Of a stretch of DNA of 64,000 nt, positions 37,501-44,789 are shown piece by piece. Source of the DNA: an uncultured Bacteroidales bacterium. GTDB lineage: Bacteria; Bacteroidota; Bacteroidia; Bacteroidales; Paludibacteraceae. The position numbers were made by a program, and so were the translations under genes. The notes below the pieces were generated by a model. The model was not told where the DNA came from. It saw only the letters and a program-made list of their open reading frames with translations, and searched no databases. The DNA is taken from assembly GCA_900321005.1 (NCBI GenBank), contig ONUF01000001.1, positions 1-64,000 of the forward strand, in the 5' to 3' direction. Numbering within the stretch: the first letter of the stretch is position 1; the number at the start of each line of letters is the position of its first letter.

Positions 37501-40500
37501 TTGACATATACTCCCTCCTCAGCAGGTAATTATGTTTTATATTTAGGTAGAAGTGGAAGTGGTAATGGCAGTCAGTATATAGAATCTATTGTTATTACAC
37601 AAGAAGGTGGCGGTGGCACGTGTTACTACGTAACGTATGACGGTAATGGGGCAGAGAGCGGAAGTATCAGTGATGCAACGGCATATGCAAGCGGCGCGAA
37701 TGTAACCGTTTTGGGCAACACCGGTGGTAATGCCTTTACAAAAGCAGGTTACGAGTTTACGGGTTGGAACACTTTAGCGAACGGAACAGGCACTCCGTAT
37801 TCCGCAGGTGGAACGATTAGCGGCATTTCCGGTAATGTGACGCTCTTTGCGCAATGGGGCTCGCCTTGTTCTGATCCTGACGACCCGTCAGGTCTGGCCG
37901 TTGGCTCCATCACATCGAGCGGAGCAACATTTACTATTACGGACGATGCAAATACCAACAATTACGAAATTGTTTGCAAGACAACGAGTGGTACTCCGGC
38001 AGCAGATGCAACGCCGACACAAACCGGCACGAGCAAGACGATTGCCGTAACGGGTCTGGATGCTTACACCGATTATTATGCATATGTTCGCTCAGTTTGC
38101 AACGCTTCGCACAAGAGTAGTTGGGTAGCACTGACGGGTGCTCCGTTCAAGACCTTATGCGAGGATCCGACAACGGCATTTGCCAACGGAGACTATACTA
38201 TCGGCGGGTCTGCATTGGATTTGCGTACGCTGATTAGCGGTAACAACAGTAGCGGAGCTATCACTTATTCTGTAACTAATGCCGGCGGAACAGGTGCAAC
38301 CATCGCCGGTGACGGTTATAGCTTCTCGGCTACAATACCAGGTACTGCCTATGTTCGTGCTTCGCAGGCAGCCAACGGCGGACATTGCGCAGCCGTATTG
38401 GATGCTACGGTAACGGTTGCTGCGGCAAATACTTGCGTGACGATAGCTTATTTCGAGGAGACAGCACATAATAATTCCTCCAGTAAACCGGATGGCGCAG
38501 GAAAGTATTTGTATGGTTATGACAACTCTGCTAAAACAGAGGGTTACGCATACACTTTGACGACTTCTACAACCGACAACAAGGGTCAAGGAACAGGCGC
38601 ATCCGATTACCTGCGTATGAATTATGGTACGACGGTTAATGTATATGCCGACAATACCACAACAGGCGGTACTCCGGAAAGTTGGAGCGATGTGACGTCT
38701 GTATCTGTGGACTTCAAGATGAAGAATAGTTCCTACTACACGACATTCGATATTAAGGTAGGTAACACCACTATTGCAGACGATGTCTCCTTGGCTGGCG
38801 ATGCCCAAACAGGATTTACAACCTTTACGTATAATAATCTGGCCAATTTGGATGGAAAGATCAGTATTATCAACAATGGTAGCGGAAGCAGTAACTATCA
38901 CTTCTATGTAGATAATATACGAATCTGTACTTCTGCATTAACCCCTTGTACCACTCCGGTTATTCCGAGTCTGAGTGACCAGACCGTTTGTCCGGGTAGT
39001 GACATTGCTGCTTGGAATGCGACGGTTTCAAACGCAGCGGCTATAAGTGCAGCCGGTGAGAGTGTTGCTTACTCTTGGAAGAAGAAGGGCAGCGATACCG
39101 AATTGGTTAATACGGCTTCGCTCGACCTTGGTTCTTCGGCAACGGAAGGTCAATCAGGTACGTATGTTGTAACTGTGACCGTTTCGGCAGACGGCAAGGC
39201 TTCGGCTTCTGCAAGCAAGGAAGTGACGTTAACAGTTACTCCGGCAACAGAGACTCCGAGTGTGACCGCCAGCAAAGCGAAAGTGTATGCTGGTGACGAA
39301 GTGGTCTTCTCGGCTACTTGCGGTTCGACAGGTGTTACATGGAACTGGTACTTATGCGCTAATTCAGATGGTACGGGCGCAGGTTCAAGTCTGGGCTCAA
39401 GTGCAACCTATACTATCGCGAGCGCGCCCGCTGCGGGTACCTATTATTATAAAGCAGTAGCTACCGGCGACGGAACCCATTCCTGCGGCACAGCAGAGTA
39501 TGTATATACACTGGTAGTCAGCGCTGCCAACTCCTGCGACAAGGAGTTCTGGTTCGCAAAAGAAGGCGATCGTCCGACCGGTGCGGCTTCGGCAACGCAT
39601 ATCACGGGTTGTCCGAGCGGTTCATCCAGCGCAAGTTATACTGCCTCGATTGATGGCACCAACTATACGCTTACCGGAAGTACGGGACAGAAGACGGGAA
39701 ATGTGACGATTGTTGTTCCAGCTGACAATACGGGTACGCTATATGTAGTGGTACAAGGTTCCAGCAGCCGTACAATAACATTGTCGAAGGGCGGTACGCA
39801 GATAGGTCAGGAGACACCGGAAAACAGCACGTGGGGCGTATTCACGTTCGATGATCTTGACGCGGGAACTTATACTTTGGTATCCAGCGGCAATATCAGT
39901 TGGGCGATGATGGCTTTGAAACTCTGTCCGACAGTAGCTTGTACGGATGATACTCCTACGGCTGCGGCAACGAACGCGACAGTCTGCGCCGGTGGTTCGA
40001 TTACCATCACTGCAACGGGTTATGAGGCAGGTGCTACCTTCCAGTGGCAGAAACAAAACGCAAGTACAAGCGTATGGGAGGATATTGACGATGCAACAAG
40101 TGCTACTTATACGGTTGCAACCGCTGCGGCAGAGCATGCCGGGAACTACCACATCGTGGCTACCAAGACTTGTGCCCGTACATCGAACACGGTAACGATA
40201 GCTGTTCCGAGTGCGCCGGTATTCAACAGTTTCACCACTACGCGCAGAATCATGGAAACGCAGGCATTGTCCATCAGCGATGTATCGGCTACAGATGCCG
40301 TAAGTTACACATGGTACAAGAGTACGGATGCTACATGGGATGCCGGAGATACGGAGATTGGTGACTCAAGAAGCCTGCTCAAGCCATATGACGGCGAAAC
40401 AGCGGGCAGCACGTACTACGTCATCTGCCGTGCGGCGAACAGTTGCGGTACAACGACTTCGACCGCAATCACGGTAACGGTACAGACATTAATAGAAGAG

Positions 40501-43500
40501 GATTGTGCGATAGCCGGTAATAGCGGCGAGCACAACACATTCGCCAAGACCGGTAATGTCAGCAGCGGTACATACGGCAGCATCACCGAACTGCATACCA
40601 ACAGCAATAACAAGTATATCTACTATACAGCCGAAAGCGGTTATTACTTCGCTACCGCAACCGTTAATGCTTGCGTAGGTAATGCTTCTGATCTGCCGAC
40701 AGCAGCATACAGTTACTCGACGGACGGCGGTGCCAACTGGACAGATCAGAATCTGACGGGCATGACAACGGCCTATGCAGATCATGTCATCAATCTGCCT
40801 GCTAATGTGAACGCGTTCCGTGTAGGTCGCCGTTTGGGCGATTGCGGAACAAGCAGTAATACGATTTATATACATCAAGTCTGCTTCACCTATAATGAGA
40901 ACTGTACGAAGACGACCGTGGATCCAAGTTCGGCATCTGTAACGCATGAGATAGGTGATTCGTTCACCGAACCGACATTTACTGTCAAGTCCAGCGGCGT
41001 CGCCCTTTCCCCGCAGCCAACCATCACCTACACCTCGTCGGATGAGACGGTTGCTACGGTGGATGACGATGGTTCGGTGAACTTCCAAGACAAAGCGGGT
41101 ACAGTGGTTATCACGGCTGCATATGCCGGAGATGCCACCTACTGCGACAGCGAAGGCAGTTACACAATCACGGTAAGTTGCTCCGACGAGGCACCGAAGA
41201 TAATAGCTGCCGCAGGAACTAATATCGGCGGATGCAACGACGAAATCACCTTGGAGGCGAAGAAGCAAGACGGCACGACTAACTTCTCGGACGGTACGTA
41301 TCAGTGGTATCGTGACGGCGAAGCAATAAGCGGTGCTACAGGCCGCACCTATACAGTTTCGCTGACAGGTGTTTATTCCGTGGAGCGCACAAGCGTAGGC
41401 GGTTGCGTGAGCCCGTCAAGCAACAAAGCGACTGTTACGAGTGAAAGCGCGGAACCGGAAGTAGAGCGTCTGACACCGTTCCAGTACTACCATGTGGATA
41501 AGGTTTATGCTGAGACATCCATCATGCGTTTCCGCCACCTGTTTGCGGTTAAGAACGCCGGAACAACGTTGGAAGGCAAGCACTTCAAGATGGAGTTGTC
41601 CCGTAACGGAGGCGCTGCTACGGATGTAACGAACTCGAATGCGTTTGTAATGAGTGCGGATACCGTATTGCTGGATTTGAACAAAATGGGCGACGGCAAG
41701 TACGAAGAAGACGACGAGTTGGTACTGACCTGTTCTGCGGTGGATTGCGAAGGCAATGTAAGTTCGATTTACAAGAACACGATTACTATCTATGTGATTG
41801 ATGAGACACCGACGTTGGCACTCATCTGTTCCGGTGCAAGCGGCGACGGTACACGTAAGACAAGCAATCTGGTTGTAGGCGGAGACTTCCTTACCGGTTA
41901 CAACAAGGCAGACCTTTGTGTACAGACGGGCAATACGTCGTTTGATAAGACACAGGAATGGGTACTCTATACCCGACTGAAAGAGAACTATATCGTAACG
42001 CCGGTGAACGGTTATGCCGAATATAACAGGTTGAACTATGAGCCGTTCGATATTCTCTTCCTGACCGATTATCCGAAGGCTTCGAAGAGCGATGCGGCAG
42101 CCACGATTCTGGATGACATGGCAGATCTCTGTGACTATCGTCCGTTGTTCACCTTCAAGACGCATATGGTACACAAGAGTCCGTCCAAGTGGGCAGCTAA
42201 GGGCTTTATGGCACAACCGGAAGTTCCGAAGCAGAGCCGTCTGCGTCTGAACATCGTATGTTATGCGCACCCGATGTTTGATGACTTAAAAGAGGTTTCC
42301 GATCATATCCAGAAGGATGCCAGCGACCACAGCCAGATTGTTTATACAATGTTAACCGGTGCAGGTCATGAGGGCGGTAAGGGTATGCAAGGCTTCCCGA
42401 TTGATGCGGCAGAAGGTTTTGTGACGATAGGTCTGGTTCACTATGATGCTACGGCTGCGGACGATACCCCGAGTGATGGCTACGTAACATGGACTTCGGG
42501 AACCGATGATGTGATGTTGGTGGCAGCTGCCGAGCGTCAGGTGAACTTGGAGGCACGTATGATTCTATTCTCTGTCAACTGCGGTGCGCAGAGCATGTTA
42601 ACAGAAACAGGACGACAAGTAGTACTGAAGAGTCTGGAATACCTGCTCTCGGATGCTACAATCACGCCGGTTGCAGACTGCTCGTTCACCTTTACCAACG
42701 GTGCGGGTAATGATTGGACGTATGAGCAGTACAAGGCTAAATGTCCTGCATGTACCGGAACGATTGGTGATGGCAAATGGAGTACGGCAGGTAACTGGGG
42801 ACCGGACTGGATCTTGCAGCCTGGTAAGGATACCGAGGTGAAGATCGCAGCACCGGTAACGGTAGATATGCCGCATGCGAAAGTCCGTACGGTTCGTATT
42901 CTGGAAGGCGGTAGTATTGATATTCCGGCCGGTAGCGGCCTGGAGGTTGGAAGTACTATTCGCCGTCTGGATGGTACAGAACTCAGTCCGACAGAGGTAG
43001 TGGACTTGTCAATCGGTTCTACTTCATCGGGCAACGGTACACTCATCTTCAATAACAATGCCGGCGATACAAAAGCCGGTGTGGCAATGTACAGCAAGGG
43101 CTTTATTGACTACACAGATCCGTCTAAACCGAAGGGCATAAAGAATTACCAGTATATCGGAGTGCCGTTCAAGGCAGTGAATGCGGTGTACAACTACTAC
43201 GGCAGCTGGCTGTACTCATGGAGCGACAAAGGCTCCGGATACGGTTGGCAGAAAGTGCCTAACGGCGGTACTGTAACAGCTTGGACCGGTTATTGTATCA
43301 CACAAGAAACTGCTACTACCCATTGGTCAACCGGTACGCTGGCAGCTACCAATACGGTGGATATCGATGTTCCGGCAGGTGAGAACATGGTAGTTGGTAA
43401 CTCTTGGACCGCACCGATTTACATCAAAGAATTTACGGATGACGACTTTGAGAATCTGCTTGGTAATGTCTATTTCTTCAATACCGGCGTGGACAAAGAT

Positions 43501-44280
43501 TACACATCCGGCCACGAGCAAGATCTTGGCGACCGCTATGCCAGCAGCACCTACGTGACCGTACCGATTCACTCGTCACCTTATACAGGCGACTCGTTGA
43601 TTAGTTCGATGCAAGGCTTCTTCGTGAAGTCAAACGGCTCGGCTGGTGCATTGCACCTCGACTATGATAGACACGTGCGTCCTTCGACCAACCGCAATAT
43701 CTTAAGCGGCGTTATGCACGCACCGAGACGCGCGAATGCACAAAGTGATGAACCGGCGGTACTGAAGATCAAAGTGAGCGGCGAGAACTACGATGACAAG
43801 TTGCTGTTATTAGCGCGCGAAGACTTCTCGATGGGCTTTGATAACGGCTGGGATGGCGACAAGTGGGACGGCAATGAGTCGGCGCTGTATATCTACACCA
43901 AGGATGAAGCAGGAACAGAGAACAGTGTATCGGCTATTCCGGAAATGGAAGGAACAGTCATCGGCTTCCGTGCCGGCGAAGATGACGCATATACGCTGCA
44001 CTTCGAGTACCTGAATAGCGCAGAAGAGTTGTATCTGTTTGATACCGAAACCAACGCCTACACGAAGATCATGACCGGCGCTACCTATCGCTTCTTCACC
44101 GATGACAAGGAGAAGCACGATCGATTTGTCATTACTCGCAAGAGTCCGCAAATAGCGACAGATGTGGATGACGTGGATAGCGGAAAGCGGAGAGATGTGC
44201 GGAAACTGCTTATAGAAGATAAGATGTATATCTTGGTTAACGGAATGTTGTATGACGCAACAGGAAAGGTTGTTAAATAA
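31573..44280 (+). CDS. Giant secreted repeat protein (4235 aa) with InlB B-repeats, Ig/Fn3-like modules and T9SS-like tail
   Basis: Probable surface or secreted adhesin-like protein. The hydrophobic core of the signal peptide is unusually late (residues 65-83), after a charged 60-residue leader. Part of that leader (35-45) is encoded by an 11-nt tandem repeat. Then come two paired modules around residues 236-345 and 415-535, both with WDNxWNQ and ending GSWGTY. InlB-type (Listeria-Bacteroides) repeats with xFTGWNT and ITLYAQW endings lie near 340-410, 530-615, 618-690 and 850-925, and again at 1780-1850 and 2010-2100. Two Fn3-like modules are near 926-1020 and 2099-2196. Ig-like WY and WQ modules follow, with a Big_2-like module near 3110-3200. 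An alpha/beta-looking region spans about 3410-3700. The final block ends RKLLIEDKMYILVNGMLYDATGKVVK-like, resembling a type A T9SS sorting domain. Ligand unknown; many Thr/Ser-rich strands. Confidence 0.85.
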   Translation: MKNNLLNRLSNVVKKGTGLACSWSQVGRMSEGAPDEHPMSIRSASDGERWKPAGEKGSTRVWKHVAMIFAVLVMSIANIGMAWGTSGIITAASTTDLGKGNTPRYVVEQTGVGRLMKNATGSSSWSASDGKLTTGSNKFALQTYNAISSIVITGYGTGSNRTFSSMRVGTTTANYAAAAATGTGTMSSTESSQTITITPSSTIAANSYVEITLSGNIYIYSVELVYAGGASGKNIYLKPNGIWNVDGARFAAYYFKSAGDGNGWVDFSDYNTCTPALKATIPSGYDKVILCRMNGATAVNNWDNRWNQTDNQTVPTGNDTCWTISNIDGSGSWGTYTAPTYTISFNGNGSTSGSTSSHTGIACNGSQTLRANGFSRTGWTFTGWNTSPYGDGTAYAAGATISSITSDITLYAQWEKVMYMKSSMSWWYDASAWFAVWVANADESKQAWVAMTKAENCSDPEVYKATVPGNGYTKVVFVRKNPANMTLATWDNKWNQSSKESMPTSNNQFTITGGSDDNCTGSWGTYSAPTLTISYNNGGGSGSMSSQTSIACGTDKATTANAFTRDGYSFTGWKADVDVKVGGSTKTAGTLLADGVTIQDISSNITLTAQWEEVVTLYTVTYNVNGGGSVTPTSATQASSGASVTLPTPTWSGYTFEGWYNAGTKIGNGGASYTPTADITLYAHWTDNISGKVFSFIDNNYGDKFKAFDLSGWVTANGSNKDKTYTNGTTGVQFVIDDGYWDSKSNAISALAKFKGGTSNMSIVIPTGKIATVKISYNAYGTGNDYRLTINGSAQANPSTKLDDSNTNAEVISNMKEITLNNQTGTLTLGISNTGKNNYIGRVSAVITGYTISYAAGTYGSGSLASGTKTHGSNFTLSSSDGAFTRAGYYYDGWSTNADGSTKDYNLGGTYSTDAAITLYPHWVKLCVAPSLGASDATPTGVTLTVTDADDVNNYDFYVSTSSATPAADAPVTYTSISKTLTITDRIAGTTYYAWVRSVCGVSNKSDWVALTGNTFTTSTVTVTHTLSNVTKTSGATTAGGSDYTAVYSADTDYSMPTPSVTIGGNSATSGTDYTWNAGTGTITIPANKITGNIVITLSSAAVAPTNVAISGNYHYYPGETITLTATATGGNGPKTYQWYHGGTADGNAISGATSATYTKATCVVGDAGSYYCKVTCGGSASRWSDGATPQTPFNVKIMQFVLKNASGVTQSTTPLTKVDATHATVILHLTGGTTYKFRITDGCGNYFGNTGTMTNGNSTDWYMNADADCGMTTGLKTSNYTFNVTLGDLGNGMQVTAIYPGGDQAAGKIIYWDNSVLNWADGAQWYRIGKSTHHNKIQMTKVSGTANLYKVTTIEYNGFEYWHIANNQGNGDGNLFWTKGDAAKAITNAMEFEGAPVTLDAITVTPTNSHATGETSDNDNCQFYTHTTVSGMKTDNVAITAPSNGTITVVYDDVAGDEQSFTSGNRDLAHTVILKSVTAAPATGYDLSSLTINGNTHTSGNSYTCSGATTIAASFSLHNYNVTYSNPGNGNNYTIKVASGSASSESKTANMDQTITLVATPAAGYDFTGWTISKAGGGTVEPVNASATTTTFTMPTDNVTITASFTLRTYTVNFAASPAGYGSVSPTSIASVNHGSTVSIASNVLTLKGTNVTATPTAAGADYTYAFSGWSVSNGAAITEAQTITANFTRTANQYSVTHSLTNMTTGSGATGANAATYGTDYTATLNANSGYSRPASITVTAGATDITANCTWNQSTGAVTIPGAYITGNITITAAAVLVYTVTFDSNGGSAVSPISQASTGASITMPAAPTYADHTFQGWVIGGTTYAAGASYTPTANVTAYATWKADCAGGGGSTTLFNVDFTDETTEEISTANSGATFVAKTYDGYNMSFGVKSGKAIDVTNGTGVNFKSNNFDSYQCLAIPLTLTKDNEVTAVVTLHSSGTLKYKWVSGSLPATPSVSSPSTYSPSSATNTLTYTPSSAGNYVLYLGRSGSGNGSQYIESIVITQEGGGGTCYYVTYDGNGAESGSISDATAYASGANVTVLGNTGGNAFTKAGYEFTGWNTLANGTGTPYSAGGTISGISGNVTLFAQWGSPCSDPDDPSGLAVGSITSSGATFTITDDANTNNYEIVCKTTSGTPAADATPTQTGTSKTIAVTGLDAYTDYYAYVRSVCNASHKSSWVALTGAPFKTLCEDPTTAFANGDYTIGGSALDLRTLISGNNSSGAITYSVTNAGGTGATIAGDGYSFSATIPGTAYVRASQAANGGHCAAVLDATVTVAAANTCVTIAYFEETAHNNSSSKPDGAGKYLYGYDNSAKTEGYAYTLTTSTTDNKGQGTGASDYLRMNYGTTVNVYADNTTTGGTPESWSDVTSVSVDFKMKNSSYYTTFDIKVGNTTIADDVSLAGDAQTGFTTFTYNNLANLDGKISIINNGSGSSNYHFYVDNIRICTSALTPCTTPVIPSLSDQTVCPGSDIAAWNATVSNAAAISAAGESVAYSWKKKGSDTELVNTASLDLGSSATEGQSGTYVVTVTVSADGKASASASKEVTLTVTPATETPSVTASKAKVYAGDEVVFSATCGSTGVTWNWYLCANSDGTGAGSSLGSSATYTIASAPAAGTYYYKAVATGDGTHSCGTAEYVYTLVVSAANSCDKEFWFAKEGDRPTGAASATHITGCPSGSSSASYTASIDGTNYTLTGSTGQKTGNVTIVVPADNTGTLYVVVQGSSSRTITLSKGGTQIGQETPENSTWGVFTFDDLDAGTYTLVSSGNISWAMMALKLCPTVACTDDTPTAAATNATVCAGGSITITATGYEAGATFQWQKQNASTSVWEDIDDATSATYTVATAAAEHAGNYHIVATKTCARTSNTVTIAVPSAPVFNSFTTTRRIMETQALSISDVSATDAVSYTWYKSTDATWDAGDTEIGDSRSLLKPYDGETAGSTYYVICRAANSCGTTTSTAITVTVQTLIEEDCAIAGNSGEHNTFAKTGNVSSGTYGSITELHTNSNNKYIYYTAESGYYFATATVNACVGNASDLPTAAYSYSTDGGANWTDQNLTGMTTAYADHVINLPANVNAFRVGRRLGDCGTSSNTIYIHQVCFTYNENCTKTTVDPSSASVTHEIGDSFTEPTFTVKSSGVALSPQPTITYTSSDETVATVDDDGSVNFQDKAGTVVITAAYAGDATYCDSEGSYTITVSCSDEAPKIIAAAGTNIGGCNDEITLEAKKQDGTTNFSDGTYQWYRDGEAISGATGRTYTVSLTGVYSVERTSVGGCVSPSSNKATVTSESAEPEVERLTPFQYYHVDKVYAETSIMRFRHLFAVKNAGTTLEGKHFKMELSRNGGAATDVTNSNAFVMSADTVLLDLNKMGDGKYEEDDELVLTCSAVDCEGNVSSIYKNTITIYVIDETPTLALICSGASGDGTRKTSNLVVGGDFLTGYNKADLCVQTGNTSFDKTQEWVLYTRLKENYIVTPVNGYAEYNRLNYEPFDILFLTDYPKASKSDAAATILDDMADLCDYRPLFTFKTHMVHKSPSKWAAKGFMAQPEVPKQSRLRLNIVCYAHPMFDDLKEVSDHIQKDASDHSQIVYTMLTGAGHEGGKGMQGFPIDAAEGFVTIGLVHYDATAADDTPSDGYVTWTSGTDDVMLVAAAERQVNLEARMILFSVNCGAQSMLTETGRQVVLKSLEYLLSDATITPVADCSFTFTNGAGNDWTYEQYKAKCPACTGTIGDGKWSTAGNWGPDWILQPGKDTEVKIAAPVTVDMPHAKVRTVRILEGGSIDIPAGSGLEVGSTIRRLDGTELSPTEVVDLSIGSTSSGNGTLIFNNNAGDTKAGVAMYSKGFIDYTDPSKPKGIKNYQYIGVPFKAVNAVYNYYGSWLYSWSDKGSGYGWQKVPNGGTVTAWTGYCITQETATTHWSTGTLAATNTVDIDVPAGENMVVGNSWTAPIYIKEFTDDDFENLLGNVYFFNTGVDKDYTSGHEQDLGDRYASSTYVTVPIHSSPYTGDSLISSMQGFFVKSNGSAGALHLDYDRHVRPSTNRNILSGVMHAPRRANAQSDEPAVLKIKVSGENYDDKLLLLAREDFSMGFDNGWDGDKWDGNESALYIYTKDEAGTENSVSAIPEMEGTVIGFRAGEDDAYTLHFEYLNSAEELYLFDTETNAYTKIMTGATYRFFTDDKEKHDRFVITRKSPQIATDVDDVDSGKRRDVRKLLIEDKMYILVNGMLYDATGKVVK
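31675..31707. repeat. 11-nt tandem repeat in the giant gene's leader
   Basis: Three 11-nt units: GATGAGCATCC twice, then GATCAGCATCC. The total of 33 nt preserves the frame and encodes residues 35-45, ahead of the hydrophobic core. Confidence 0.75.
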
Positions 44281-44301
44281 TGTTGAATGTTGAATGTGTA
44301 A
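44281..44301. repeat. TGTTGAA heptamer array
   Basis: TGTTGAA, TGTTGAA, TGTGTAA in register, directly behind the giant gene's stop. Confidence 0.6.
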
Positions 44302-44317
44302 GGAAAGGAGAAACATT

Positions 44318-44773
44318 ATGAAAACGAAAATGTTGCGAAATATGATGATAGTTGTTCTGCTGGCGCTCGTGAGCGCCATGCAGGCAACGGCCGTGAACTA
44401 TAAGAATACGTACAATGGAGTACGGAATACAGAGTACAGAGTACAGACGGTTAGTAATCAGTTTTCAGCGGTCAGTATTCAGACTTCTACGCAGAACGCA
44501 GGCTTCCAGTCAACGAGTGCATATTCCGGCCAGTGGAATCAAGATGCCCAGCAGTCCACGCTCAATGCAGATGGAACGGTGAATGCGGATGCGTATGGTG
44601 TCGGGCGCTCGTATGTAGGTCCCAGACGGTCTGGAACTAACCCGGGAACACCGGATGACGAAGAAGAGGAAGAAGGCGAACAGCAGCCGATAGGCGATGG
44701 ACTTTTGGCGCTGATGCTTTGCGCATGCGCGTACCTTATTGTACGCGCTACGCGTAAAGAAGAAATAGGATAA
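44318..44773 (+). CDS. Small exported protein with C-terminal anchor-like tail
   Basis: About 151 residues from ATG 44318, with AAGGAAAGGAG upstream as an unusually good ribosome binding site for this genome. A signal peptide (MIVVLLALVSAMQATA) is followed by a Gln/Ser/Thr/Asn-rich low-complexity body, an acidic run (DDEEEEEGE), then QQPIGDGLLALMLCACAYLIVRATRKE: a PxGDG box, one hydrophobic helix and basic residues. This layout recalls C-terminal protein-sorting tails such as the Bacteroidota PID-CTERM type. No family is recognised for the body. Residues about 35-57 are encoded by ten consecutive heptamer repeats. It lies between the giant protein and GH105 genes on the same strand, so it may be co-expressed. 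Confidence 0.7.
   Translation: MKTKMLRNMMIVVLLALVSAMQATAVNYKNTYNGVRNTEYRVQTVSNQFSAVSIQTSTQNAGFQSTSAYSGQWNQDAQQSTLNADGTVNADAYGVGRSYVGPRRSGTNPGTPDDEEEEEGEQQPIGDGLLALMLCACAYLIVRATRKEEIG
44418..44487. repeat. Compound array of ten heptamers inside a gene
   Basis: Five units of GAGTACA type (44418-44452: GAGTACG, GAATACA, GAGTACA, GAGTACA, GACGGTT) are followed without loss of phase by five of AGTnnTC type (44453-44487: AGTAATC, AGTTTTC, AGCGGTC, AGTATTC, AGACTTC). The second half is the reverse complement of the CTGAnnA family. Confidence 0.75.
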
Positions 44774-44789
44774 CACACAAAAATCAATA

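Noticed and set aside
34651-42270. Series of long minus-strand open frames opposite the giant gene
   Set aside because: They arise from the skewed codon use of the Thr/Ser/Gly-rich repeat protein, show Cys/Arg/Ile-rich compositions without motifs, and lack start contexts.
31573-44280. CRISPR-like or phase-variation repeats within the giant gene
   Set aside because: The internal similarity is at protein-module level and diverged at DNA level. There are no regular direct repeats with spacers and no homopolymer tract suited to phase variation.
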